13,103 bases of DNA from an uncultured Eubacteriales bacterium (GTDB lineage: Bacteria; Bacillota; Clostridia; Lachnospirales; Lachnospiraceae), in contig CACZSO010000082.1 in assembly GCA_902783795.1 (NCBI GenBank), positions 1 to 13,103 of the forward strand, read 5' to 3'. The position numbers and the translations under genes are program-made. Positions within the stretch are counted from its first letter, which is position 1; each line of letters begins with the position of its first letter. This document shows positions 1 to 6,786 of the stretch, piece by piece. A model generated the notes under the pieces. It was given only the letters and a program-made list of their open reading frames with translations, was not told where the DNA came from and made no database searches.

Positions 1-43
1 GAAGCTTAAGCTTTCAGAGTTCGGCAATGTAGAGCACTTTTAA
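1..43 (+). CDS. Possible C-terminal tail of an upstream gene (partial)
   Basis: One frame is open from base 2 to a TAA at 41-43 and would encode 13 residues ending in ...EFGNVEHF. The stop lies 16 bases before nrdR, a spacing typical of genes in one operon. Thirteen residues are too few to identify a family, and the other two forward frames also stop in this stretch, so this is only a candidate. A 12-base palindrome, AAGCTTAAGCTT at 2-13, falls inside it and may be chance. Confidence 0.25.
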   Translation, partial: KLKLSEFGNVEHF

Positions 44-59
44 CAAGTGAGGTAGAGTC

Positions 60-518
60 ATGAAATGTCCCTATTGCGGCAGTGAAGATATCAGAGTCAT
101 CGATTCCAGACCGGCGGATGAGCAGAATGCCATCCGGCGCAGGAGAGAGTGTGAAAAATGCGGCAAGCGCTTTACCACCTATGAGCGTCTGGAAACATTC
201 CCTTTGATGGTCATCAAAAAGGATGAGAGCCGGGAACCCTATGACCGGGAAAAAGCAGAAAAAGGCATTGTGCTGGCCTGCCACAAACGGCCGGTGAGCG
301 CCTCCCAGATCTCCAAAATGCTGGACGACCTGGAAAGTCTTCTCTATAATACCGGGAAGCGGGAAGTGCCCGCCTCTGTCATCGGTGAATTCATCATGGA
401 AAGCCTGCGCGAACTGGATGCGGTGGCTTATGTGCGGTTTGCCTCTGTCTATCGTGAATTCAAGGATGTGGATACCTTCGCTGAAGAGATCACGAAGCTT
501 TTAAAGACGAAAAAATGA
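60..518 (+). CDS. nrdR: Transcriptional repressor NrdR (ribonucleotide reductase regulator)
   Basis: NrdR is a cytoplasmic repressor that senses ATP/dATP and binds NrdR boxes upstream of ribonucleotide reductase genes. The 152-residue product has the usual family length. The N-terminal zinc ribbon is complete, with Cys3/Cys6 (MKCPYCGS) and Cys31/Cys34 (CEKCGKRF), separated by the basic IRRRRE stretch expected for DNA contact. Residues about 49-139 form the ATP-cone domain, beginning PLMVIKKD. The ATG at 60 follows a GAGGT ribosome binding site, and a weak hairpin (CACTT 35-39 with AAGTG 45-49) lies just upstream. The stop overlaps the next start (ATGA), implying translational coupling with the HAD phosphatase gene. 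No ribonucleotide reductase gene and no convincing NrdR box is present, so its targets lie elsewhere. Confidence 0.97.
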   Translation: MKCPYCGSEDIRVIDSRPADEQNAIRRRRECEKCGKRFTTYERLETFPLMVIKKDESREPYDREKAEKGIVLACHKRPVSASQISKMLDDLESLLYNTGKREVPASVIGEFIMESLRELDAVAYVRFASVYREFKDVDTFAEEITKLLKTKK

Positions 519-1006
519 GAAGCTTACGGGAACTTTTGACGGCGGACGCCTTTTATGACGATGTTTTCTCTATCGATTTTGAGGAAGAGAAAAAAAGAGG
601 CATCCGGGGCGTGATCTTTGACATCGATAATACATTGGTCCCCCATGGCAGGCCATCCGATGAAAAGACCAGAGGCTTCTTTGCATCGCTTAAAGACATA
701 GGGCTTGTCTATTGCCTGATCTCCAATAACGATGATCAGAGGGTCAGACCCTTCGCAGAGGATGTGGGGGCTTACTATGTCTGCAAGGCCGGAAAGCCAA
801 AGAAATCAGGGATGAAGAAGGCATTGGCGGAGATGGAGGTCAGTGAGCCGGAAGCCTTATTTGTGGGCGACCAGCTCTTCACGGATATCCTGGGTGCCAA
901 AAGATGCCATATCCGCTGTCTTCAGGTAAGACCGGTGGATGAAAGCACGGACCCGCCTTTCGTGGCGTTTAAACGGATGCTTGAAAAGCTCATCATGCGT
1001 TCATAA
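515..1006 (+). CDS. yqeG: YqeG-family HAD superfamily phosphatase (subfamily IIIA)
   Basis: This is a 163-residue cytoplasmic HAD-type hydrolase of the YqeG family, whose physiological substrate is not well established. The HAD motifs are visible in order. Motif I is DIDNTLV with nucleophile Asp36 and acid/base Asp38. Motif II is ISNN with Ser70. The motif III lysine is probably Lys94 in AGKPKKSG. Motif IV is FVGDQLFTD with Asp119 and Asp124. The short sequence between motifs, with no large cap domain, fits subfamily IIIA. The N-terminus (ADAFYDDVFSIDFEEEKKRG) resembles the usual YqeG start. The ATG at 515 overlaps the nrdR stop by 4 bases. No hairpin terminator is evident between this gene and the efp promoter. 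Confidence 0.9.
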   Translation: MRSLRELLTADAFYDDVFSIDFEEEKKRGIRGVIFDIDNTLVPHGRPSDEKTRGFFASLKDIGLVYCLISNNDDQRVRPFAEDVGAYYVCKAGKPKKSGMKKALAEMEVSEPEALFVGDQLFTDILGAKRCHIRCLQVRPVDESTDPPFVAFKRMLEKLIMRS

Positions 1007-1027
1007 GAAAAATAAAAAAGAAAAAGG

Positions 1028-1056
1028 TTGAAAAACAGAAAAAAGTAGGGTAGAAT
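1028..1056 (+). promoter_or_regulatory. Sigma-A-type promoter for efp
   Basis: TTGAAA (1028-1033) and TAGAAT (1051-1056) are separated by exactly 17 bases in an A-rich stretch. Transcription would start near 1063, giving an efp leader of about 40 bases. A strong AGGAGG at 1089-1094 is well placed before the ATG at 1103. Confidence 0.7.
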
Positions 1057-1102
1057 ATGCTATGCCCTTCGTAAGAGGCTTAAAGAACAGGAGGACTTTT
1101 AT

Positions 1103-1660
1103 ATGCAGGCAGGCGACATCAGAAACGGAAATACATTTGAATTTGAAGGAAACGTATACCAGGTAGTGGAATTCCAGCATGTAAAGCCTGGAAAGGGCGC
1201 CGCTTTTGTTCGTACAAAACTGAAAAACGTCATTACCGGCGGCGTGGTTGAAAAAACCTTCCGTCCCACAGAAAAGCTGGAAGATGCTTTCGTGGAAAGA
1301 AAAGATATGGTCTATTCTTACCAGGACGGTGAACTGTATTATTTCATGGACAGTGAAACATATGAGCAGATCCCCATCGGACAGGATATCGTGGGTGATG
1401 CACTGAAGTTCGTGAAAGAGAATGAGACCTGCAAGGTCTGCTCTTATAAAGGATCTGTATTCTCGGTAGAACCGCCCCTTTTCGTGGAACTGGCTATTAC
1501 AGATACAGAGCCCGGCTTCAAGGGTGATACCGCCACAGGCGCTGTGAAACCCGCTATCGTAGAGACCGGCGCGAAGATCATGGTTCCTTTATTCATTGAG
1601 ATCGGCGAGGTCGTTAAGATCGACACCCGTTCCGAAGAATACCTTTCAAGAGTAAAATAA
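1103..1660 (+). CDS. efp: Translation elongation factor P
   Basis: EF-P binds between the P and E sites of the ribosome and relieves stalling at polyproline motifs. The 185-residue length is typical. The N-terminal KOW-like domain has the tip loop KPGKGAAF with Lys31 at the position that is post-translationally modified in many bacteria. The C-terminal EF-P signature is present at residues 149-168 (KPAIVETGAKIMVPLFIEIG). Several modification systems act on a tip lysine, and no modification gene is visible here, so the type of modification cannot be told. The gene has its own promoter, a strong ribosome binding site and a downstream hairpin, so it is probably transcribed alone. Confidence 0.98.
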   Translation: MQAGDIRNGNTFEFEGNVYQVVEFQHVKPGKGAAFVRTKLKNVITGGVVEKTFRPTEKLEDAFVERKDMVYSYQDGELYYFMDSETYEQIPIGQDIVGDALKFVKENETCKVCSYKGSVFSVEPPLFVELAITDTEPGFKGDTATGAVKPAIVETGAKIMVPLFIEIGEVVKIDTRSEEYLSRVK

Positions 1661-1673
1661 TTTTATATGTATG

Positions 1674-1710
1674 GCTGCAGGCGTGCGAAGGCACGCCGCA
1701 GCATATCTTT
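1674..1710 (+). terminator. Hairpin terminator after efp
   Basis: GCTGC plus GGCGTGC (1674-1686, with one bulged A at 1679) pairs with GCACGCC plus GCAGC (1691-1702) around a GAAG loop, giving a 12-pair GC-rich stem. It is followed by ATATCTTTT. The U-tract is imperfect, but the stem is strong and starts 13 bases after the efp stop. It ends 12 bases before the tRNA gene. Confidence 0.75.
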
Positions 1711-1714
1711 TCAT

Positions 1715-1786
1715 GCGTCTGTAGCTCAGTGGATAGAGCACCGGCCTCCGGAGCCGGGTGCGGAGGTTCGATTCCTCTCAGACGCA
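1715..1786 (+). tRNA. tRNA-Arg (anticodon CCG)
   Basis: The 72 bases fold into a full cloverleaf. The acceptor stem GCGTCTG/CAGACGC is perfect and followed by discriminator A. The D stem is GCTC/GAGC, and the anticodon stem is CCGGC/GCCGG. The loop CTCCGGA places CCG at positions 34-36, and the T arm is GGAGG-TTCGATT-CCTCT. CCG reads the arginine codon CGG, which is common in the nearby glycerol genes. The 3' CCA is not encoded. I see no convincing dedicated promoter in the 12 bases between the efp terminator and the tRNA, so the promoter may overlap the terminator or transcription may read through from efp. Confidence 0.96.
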
Positions 1787-1792
1787 TTTCCC

Positions 1793-2719
1793 ATGCACAG
1801 CTTTTCCCTTTTTGCGGAAAGGACCTTTGTGGAACATCTCTATAAAGAATCACTGCTTTCATGTCTGGAGGCTTCACTTCCGGACGGTTTCCGGCTTATA
1901 AAAAAGGATATGCTCATGAATAACGGCGTCATTAAGGAGGCCGTTTTTGTCATGGACGGTGAAGAGTCCGGGGCATCGCCCCTTGTGTATCTTTCTCCCT
2001 GCCTTTCCAAAATCAGCTCAGATGAAGATGTGATGCCGGAGGCGGAAAAGATCCTCTCTATGCTGCTGGATAAAAAAGCCTCAGGCAAGTTCACCCATGA
2101 CCTGTTCCGCTGTCTGGATGATGCCGGATATGCAGCGGAACACATCATCTTCCGGCTTATCGGGAAAGAGAAAAACGGGGCATTGCTGGAAAAATGTCCT
2201 CACCGGCCGTTTCTGGACCTTGTGATCACCTGCCAGCTGCTTCTTCCTGACCAGGACCGGGGCAGCGGAGTAACATTGATCGATAAAAAGATCCTGAAGA
2301 CCCTTCAGATGACGGAGGATGAGCTTTTTTACCATGCAGAAAGAAATACCCTGCGACTCATGGGTATCAGGCGTTTCCCTCTGGATGCGGTGATGACAGA
2401 GAATCTGTCCGGCTGTCCCGATGTGGAGGTGCTGACGAATGAGGCTTCTTTCTACGGGGCGTCCCTTATGCTGTATCCGTCAGTGCTGGCAGAAGTGGCA
2501 GAAAGAATAGGAAAAGACCTGGTGATCATCCCTTCTTCTGTCCATGAACTTCTGCTGATGCCGCTATATGAGACCACGGATATTGCCGCCCTTGATGAGA
2601 TCATCCGGTCGGTGAATGACACTCTGCTCCCGGAAGAAATATTGTCCTCTCATGTATATCTTTTCCTAAGGGAAAACAGTGTCGTTGTCATGGAAGACCG
2701 GGAGGGTAATTTTGAATAA
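1793..2719 (+). CDS. DUF5688 family protein
   Basis: This is a protein of unknown function, about 308 residues from the ATG at 1793. It resembles DUF5688 proteins, which are common in Lachnospiraceae. Family-like features are the NNGV segment after an N-terminal helical region (about residues 42-46), the IIFRLIGKEKNGALLEKCPHRPFLDL stretch in the middle, and the later SFYGASLMLYP and VIIPSSVHELLLMP segments. I see no signal peptide or membrane span, so it is probably cytoplasmic. The frame stays open back to 1667, but that extension is a translation of the tRNA and is spurious. The ATG at 1793 lacks a ribosome binding site. A GTG at 1829 has GGAAAGGA (1816-1823) five bases upstream and may be the true start. 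A promoter follows immediately after the stop, so the next gene need not share its transcript. Confidence 0.75.
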   Translation: MHSFSLFAERTFVEHLYKESLLSCLEASLPDGFRLIKKDMLMNNGVIKEAVFVMDGEESGASPLVYLSPCLSKISSDEDVMPEAEKILSMLLDKKASGKFTHDLFRCLDDAGYAAEHIIFRLIGKEKNGALLEKCPHRPFLDLVITCQLLLPDQDRGSGVTLIDKKILKTLQMTEDELFYHAERNTLRLMGIRRFPLDAVMTENLSGCPDVEVLTNEASFYGASLMLYPSVLAEVAERIGKDLVIIPSSVHELLLMPLYETTDIAALDEIIRSVNDTLLPEEILSSHVYLFLRENSVVVMEDREGNFE

Positions 2720-2731
2720 GTTGTGAAATCA

Positions 2732-2760
2732 TTGACAAAAACCGGCTCTGGTTGTAAAAT
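2732..2760 (+). promoter_or_regulatory. Sigma-A-type promoter before the NTF2-like protein gene
   Basis: A consensus TTGACA (2732-2737) and a TAAAAT (2755-2760) are separated by exactly 17 bases. It starts 12 bases after the DUF5688 stop. Transcription would begin near 2767, downstream of the GTG at 2723 and of the ATG at 2759, which argues against using either as the start of the next gene on this transcript. Confidence 0.75.
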
Positions 2761-2818
2761 GTCACGGTATCATAAAGGAGAGAAAGGCGGAGACCTTAAG
2801 AAAATATATCCCGCCCCA

Positions 2819-3721
2819 ATGATTCGAATGACAGAACAAAATAAGAAATCATTCCGACAATATGTCAAATATGCTGCCGTCATCCTGATAGGCGTGCTGG
2901 TGATCGTAGGCGTCTGGATAGGGACGAAGAACTTCGAAAAGATAGTACCTCCGGATACCTCCACTTCGGAAAACACCTCAGGAAAAGGTACCTCCGGCGA
3001 AAACGGAAGTGAGGACGTGACAAAGGATGCGGATGTTTCTTCCGAAAATGCTTCGAAGGAAAACGGTCCATCCGCTTCATCCTCGGAATCTTTGACCACG
3101 GAAGAACCTACCTCGGCTACGGTATCCGGCGAAGACGCTATGAACGTGGACCGGCTCATCGACCGGTATTATACCGCTAAGATCAATGATGATGCGGACG
3201 AGCTGAATAAGATCGTTGAAGCAGAGAGCACTTACAGTGAAGATAACCTGAGGGATGAGAACCAGTTCATAGAAAAATATGATAACTTCCATACCTATGT
3301 AGTGCCGGGCCTGACAGATAATTATTTTATCGTTTATGTCAGATATGACATCTACTTCAACGGCATCACCGTAGGAGCTCCCTCATTAAACCATTTCATC
3401 GTGGCAAAACAGGATGACAGCCATTATTACATTTATGACAAGGCCATCTCCGGGGAATTCCAGAGCTATATAGAGGAGACGGAGAGGTCAGAAGCGGTCC
3501 TGACTTTGAGACACCAGGTGGAAAAAGACCTGGAAGAAGCCTGTGAGAAAAACGCGGACCTCAAGTTCCTGATGCAGATCTTAAACGGCGAAACGGAAAG
3601 CGCGACGGCATCATCTGAAAGCTCTGAGGACACCTCTGAAGCAGACACTTCCGAAGTACCTTCTTCTGAAGAGGACCTTTCAGGTTCCGGGTCAGAAGAC
3701 AGTACCTCACAGAATCCGTAA
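2819..3721 (+). CDS. Membrane-anchored protein with NTF2-like domain and acidic Ser-rich linkers
   Basis: This is a protein of unknown function, 300 residues from the ATG at 2819. It has a short basic N-terminus, one membrane span (about residues 18-35, YAAVILIGVLVIVGVWIG), an external Ser/Thr/Glu-rich linker (about 40-107), a folded domain (about 108-217), a helical segment (about 218-257) and a second Ser/Glu-rich tail to the end. The folded domain starts NVDRLIDRYYTAKINDDADEL and continues into a beta-rich half with YFIVYVRYDIYFNG, a pattern typical of NTF2/SnoaL-like folds. The topology puts that domain outside the membrane. The start is uncertain. The frame opens at GTG 2723, with ATGs at 2759, 2819 and 2828. 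The promoter favours the later two, but neither has a well-spaced ribosome binding site. A strong terminator follows, so it is probably a single-gene unit. Confidence 0.7.
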   Translation: MIRMTEQNKKSFRQYVKYAAVILIGVLVIVGVWIGTKNFEKIVPPDTSTSENTSGKGTSGENGSEDVTKDADVSSENASKENGPSASSSESLTTEEPTSATVSGEDAMNVDRLIDRYYTAKINDDADELNKIVEAESTYSEDNLRDENQFIEKYDNFHTYVVPGLTDNYFIVYVRYDIYFNGITVGAPSLNHFIVAKQDDSHYYIYDKAISGEFQSYIEETERSEAVLTLRHQVEKDLEEACEKNADLKFLMQILNGETESATASSESSEDTSEADTSEVPSSEEDLSGSGSEDSTSQNP

Positions 3722-3741
3722 ACCCTGTATCTTTTTTTCAG

Positions 3742-3777
3742 AACAGCTGCTGCAGTTATTGCGGCAGCTGTTTTTTT
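3742..3777 (+). terminator. Rho-independent terminator
   Basis: AACAGCTGC (3742-3750) pairs with GCAGCTGTT (3764-3772), and further inner pairs shorten the loop. The stem runs directly into seven T residues (3771-3777). It lies 20 bases after the stop of the NTF2-like protein gene and separates it from the glycerol operon. Confidence 0.92.
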
Positions 3778-3778
3778 G

Positions 3779-3787
3779 TGCTATACT
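3779..3787 (+). promoter_or_regulatory. Extended -10 promoter for the glycerol operon
   Basis: TGCTATACT is an extended -10 element (TG, one base, TATACT at 3782-3787) just after the terminator T-tract. A poor -35 (TTGCGG, 3759-3764) lies 17 bases upstream but inside the terminator stem. Transcription would start near 3794, about 38 bases before glpK. I see no match to a catabolite-responsive element and no antiterminator-type leader here. Confidence 0.5.
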
Positions 3788-3831
3788 GTCTCTGATTGTG
3801 CAGTTCTTAAATAATTGAAAAGGAGGGCAGC

Positions 3832-5331
3832 ATGCAGAAGTATATTATGGCGCTGGATGCGGGTACCACATCGAACAGGGCCATATTGTTCAATGAAAAG
3901 GCAGAGATCGTGTCTCAATCGCAGATGGAATTCACCCAGTTCTTCCCGGAACCCGGACTGGTAGAGCATGATGCCTGGGAGATCTGGGAGACCATGCAGT
4001 ATGTGGCCCGGCGGGCCATGGAAAAAGCCGATGCTTCTTATAAAGATATTGCGGCCATCGGTATCACGAACCAGCGGGAGACAGTGATCCTCTGGGACAG
4101 GAACTCAGGAAAACCCGTGAGTCACGCCATCGTCTGGCAGGACCGGCGGACAGCAGATTACTGTGACCAGCTGATCCTTGACGGGGAGACAGAATTCTTC
4201 AAGCAGAAGACCGGGCTCATCATCGATCCCTATTTCAGCGGTACGAAGATCCGGTGGATGCTGGATCATACAGAAGGCTTAAGGGAACGGGCAGAAAAGG
4301 GCGATATTCTTTTCGGCACGGTGGAGACCTGGCTGATCTGGAACTTGACCGGCGGTAAAGTCCACGTCACGGACTACTCAAATGCGTCCCGGACCATGCT
4401 GTATAACATCTTCGATCTTTCCTGGGACCAGGAGATCCTGGATAAACTGGACATTCCGGCCGCTATATTGCCGGAAGTGAAGGAAAGCTCCTGCCTGTAT
4501 GGCGAGACGGATGCAGCCGTTTTCGGCGGCCCTATCCCCATTGCGGGAGCGGCAGGAGACCAGCAGGCGGCCTTATTCGGCCAGACCTGTTTCGATCCGG
4601 GTGATGCGAAAAATACCTACGGCACCGGCTGTTTCCTGCTGATGAATACAGGGGAGACGCCTGTCAGGTCCGAACATGGCCTGGTGACCACCATCGCCTG
4701 GGGGCTTGACGGAAAAGTCGAATACGCCCTGGAAGGTTCTGTCTTTGTGGCAGGTTCCGCCATCCAGTGGCTGAGGGATGAACTCAGGATCATTGATAAT
4801 TCTCCGGAATCAGAAGTGCTGGCCCGGAAGGTCCCTGATACGAACGGCTGTTATGTGGTGCCGGCCTTTACCGGCCTTGCAGCACCTCATTGGGATCCTT
4901 ACGCGAGAGGAGCGGTCCTGGGACTGACCCGGGGCGTGAACCGGGAACATCTGGTGAGGGCCACTTTAGAATCCCTGGCCTTCCAGTCCTACGATGTATT
5001 GAAGGCCATGGAAGAGGATCTGAAGCAGCCTTTAGGCACTATCCGGGTGGACGGAGGCGCTTCCGCCAATGATTTCCTGATGCAGTTCCAGGCGGATCTT
5101 ATGAATAATAAGATAGACCGCCCGGCCTGTGTGGAGACCACGGCCATGGGCGCAGCATTCCTGGCAGGCCTGGCTTCCGGCTTCTTTGCCTCGAAGGCTG
5201 AACTTAAAGAATACCGAAGATCCGGTGCCGTTTTTACACCGGACATGGAAGATAAAGACAGAGATGACCGGCTCCGCATGTGGCATAAGGCTGTAGACTG
5301 TGTCAGGGGCTGGGCAAAGGAAGGAGAGTAA
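3832..5331 (+). CDS. glpK: Glycerol kinase
   Basis: This FGGY-family kinase converts glycerol and ATP to sn-glycerol-3-phosphate in the cytoplasm, trapping glycerol taken up by diffusion or a facilitator. The 499-residue length is standard. It begins with the phosphate-binding segment LDAGTTSNRAILF. Substrate contacts are visible as NQRE and WQDRR, and the FGGY signature as YFSGTKIRWMLDH. The catalytic aspartate is Asp243 in AGDQQAALFGQ, and the C-terminal ATP site includes VDGGASANDFLMQFQAD. The ribosome binding site AGGAGGG is ideally placed. It is the first gene of the operon, 4 bases before the FAD dehydrogenase gene. In Gram-positive GlpK regulated by the phosphotransferase system, a histidine near residue 230 is phosphorylated by HPr. 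By alignment from memory, the equivalent residue here is Ala229, so that control is probably absent. No glpF uptake gene is in the window. Confidence 0.98.
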   Translation: MQKYIMALDAGTTSNRAILFNEKAEIVSQSQMEFTQFFPEPGLVEHDAWEIWETMQYVARRAMEKADASYKDIAAIGITNQRETVILWDRNSGKPVSHAIVWQDRRTADYCDQLILDGETEFFKQKTGLIIDPYFSGTKIRWMLDHTEGLRERAEKGDILFGTVETWLIWNLTGGKVHVTDYSNASRTMLYNIFDLSWDQEILDKLDIPAAILPEVKESSCLYGETDAAVFGGPIPIAGAAGDQQAALFGQTCFDPGDAKNTYGTGCFLLMNTGETPVRSEHGLVTTIAWGLDGKVEYALEGSVFVAGSAIQWLRDELRIIDNSPESEVLARKVPDTNGCYVVPAFTGLAAPHWDPYARGAVLGLTRGVNREHLVRATLESLAFQSYDVLKAMEEDLKQPLGTIRVDGGASANDFLMQFQADLMNNKIDRPACVETTAMGAAFLAGLASGFFASKAELKEYRRSGAVFTPDMEDKDRDDRLRMWHKAVDCVRGWAKEGE

Positions 5332-5335
5332 GACC

Positions 5336-6772
5336 ATGTATGATGTAGTGATTATCGGCGCCGGTGTTACGGGAAGCGCCATCGCACGCTACCTGTCCCG
5401 CTACCAGGTGAAAGCCTGCGTACTCGAAATGTCCGAGGATGTCTGCACCGGCACTTCAAAAGCGAATTCGGCCATCGTCCATGCAGGATATGATGCGGAA
5501 AACGGTTCGCTGATGGCGAAGTATAATGTAGAGGGTTCGGTCATGATGCCGGATCTTGCAAAAGAACTGGATTTCGATTATGACATGTGCGGTTCGTTAG
5601 TGGTCTGTCTGTCAGAAGATGACCGTCCGGCGCTGGTCAAGCTTTATGAAAACGGCGTTAAGAACGGTGTGAAAGATCTGGAGATCATTGAAAGAGACAG
5701 GCTTCTTGAGCTTGAGCCAAATATCGCGGATAATGCAGTCGCCGCGCTCTGGGCTCCGACAGGCGGCATTGTGTGTCCCTTCGGCCTCACCATAGCATTT
5801 GCGGAAAATGCCTGTGAGAACGGCGTGGAATTCTTCTTTAATGAGAAAGTCACGGAAATCCAGAAGACGGAAGGCGGCTTCCTGGTAAAGACAGAAAACA
5901 ATGAATACGAGACAAAGACCGTGGTCAATGCGGCCGGCGTTTATTCTGATGTTTTCCATAATGAATTTGCTTCAAAGAAGATCCACATCACCCCCAGAAA
6001 GGGCGAATACCTGCTCTTAGACCATGCGACCTACGGCTATGTGACCCATACGGTCTTCCAGCTGCCCGGCAAGTACGGCAAAGGCGTACTGGTGACACCC
6101 ACGGTGCACAAGAATACATTGGTAGGACCCACCGCCACGGATATCGAGGATAAAGAAGGGGTCAATACCACACAGGAGGGCCTGCAGGAAGTCATCGACA
6201 AGAGTGCCCTGGCCTTAAAGAACGTGCCTGTCCGCCAGGTCATCACCTCCTTCGCGGGCTTAAGAGCCCATGAAGACAGCCATGAATTCGTGATCGGCGA
6301 GATCCCGGAAGCTCCTGGCTTCTTTGATGCGGCGGGCATCGAATCTCCCGGCCTTTCCTCTTCACCGGCCATCGGCCTCCATGTCTCGGATATGGTAGCT
6401 GAGAAGCTGGGCCTTGAAAAGAAAGCTGACTTCAAGGCAGAGCGGAAGGGCATCATCAAAGCCGGCGACCTTTCCCTGGAAGAAAGAAACGAGCTCATCA
6501 AGAAAGATCCGGCTTATGGCCAGATCATCTGCCGCTGTGAATCCGTTTCGGAGGGCGAGATTATCGACGCCATCCGCCGCCCCTTAGGTGCAAAATCCTT
6601 AGACGGCGTGAAGAGAAGAGTCCGGGCAGGCATGGGCAGATGCCAGGCAGGTTTCTGCTCGCCGAGAGTCATGGAGATCCTTTCCAGAGAGCTTGATATC
6701 CCGCTTTCTGAGATCACGAAATCCGGCGGCGCCTCGAAGATCATCGTTGGCACCGTGAAGGACAGCCTGTAA
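5336..6772 (+). CDS. GlpA-like FAD-dependent glycerol-3-phosphate dehydrogenase with [2Fe-2S] C-terminal domain
   Basis: This is probably the catalytic subunit that oxidises glycerol-3-phosphate to dihydroxyacetone phosphate. The 478-residue product begins with an FAD-binding Rossmann motif, VVIIGAGVTGSAIARYLSRY (GxGxxG at residues 8-13). It continues as a DAO/LhgO-type oxidoreductase with an ARKGEY-like segment (PRKGEYLLLDH) and a C-terminal FAD contact in the region around AAGIESPGLSSSPAIG. A BFD-like [2Fe-2S] domain follows, with cysteines at 399, 401, 436 and 441 (CRCE...CQAGFC). This matches the layout of anaerobic GlpA rather than aerobic GlpD. The ATG at 5336 follows GGAGAG with good spacing; an upstream in-frame GTG at 5300 lies within glpK and is unlikely. 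The substrate is inferred from glpK next door, since related enzymes act on other 2-hydroxy acids. Confidence 0.87.
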   Translation: MYDVVIIGAGVTGSAIARYLSRYQVKACVLEMSEDVCTGTSKANSAIVHAGYDAENGSLMAKYNVEGSVMMPDLAKELDFDYDMCGSLVVCLSEDDRPALVKLYENGVKNGVKDLEIIERDRLLELEPNIADNAVAALWAPTGGIVCPFGLTIAFAENACENGVEFFFNEKVTEIQKTEGGFLVKTENNEYETKTVVNAAGVYSDVFHNEFASKKIHITPRKGEYLLLDHATYGYVTHTVFQLPGKYGKGVLVTPTVHKNTLVGPTATDIEDKEGVNTTQEGLQEVIDKSALALKNVPVRQVITSFAGLRAHEDSHEFVIGEIPEAPGFFDAAGIESPGLSSSPAIGLHVSDMVAEKLGLEKKADFKAERKGIIKAGDLSLEERNELIKKDPAYGQIICRCESVSEGEIIDAIRRPLGAKSLDGVKRRVRAGMGRCQAGFCSPRVMEILSRELDIPLSEITKSGGASKIIVGTVKDSL

Positions 6773-6786
6773 GGAGGACTTAGGAT

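Noticed and set aside
1667..1792. N-terminal extension of the DUF5688 gene
   Set aside because: It includes the SVAQWIEHRPPEPG... string, the familiar false translation of a tRNA gene, and it also crosses the efp terminator hairpin.
1715..1800. tRNA-Arg as an integration site with an attached mobile element
   Set aside because: I see no repeat of the tRNA 3' end, no integrase and no accessory genes. The downstream genes look like ordinary chromosomal content.
3742..3831. GlpP-type antiterminator leader or catabolite-responsive element before glpK
   Set aside because: The terminator lies upstream of the likely promoter and belongs to the previous gene, and no sequence close to the cre consensus was found.
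6037..6501. 154-codon - strand open frame inside the GlpA-like gene
   Set aside because: It is Ser/Pro-rich with no domain, opposite a clear flavoprotein gene.
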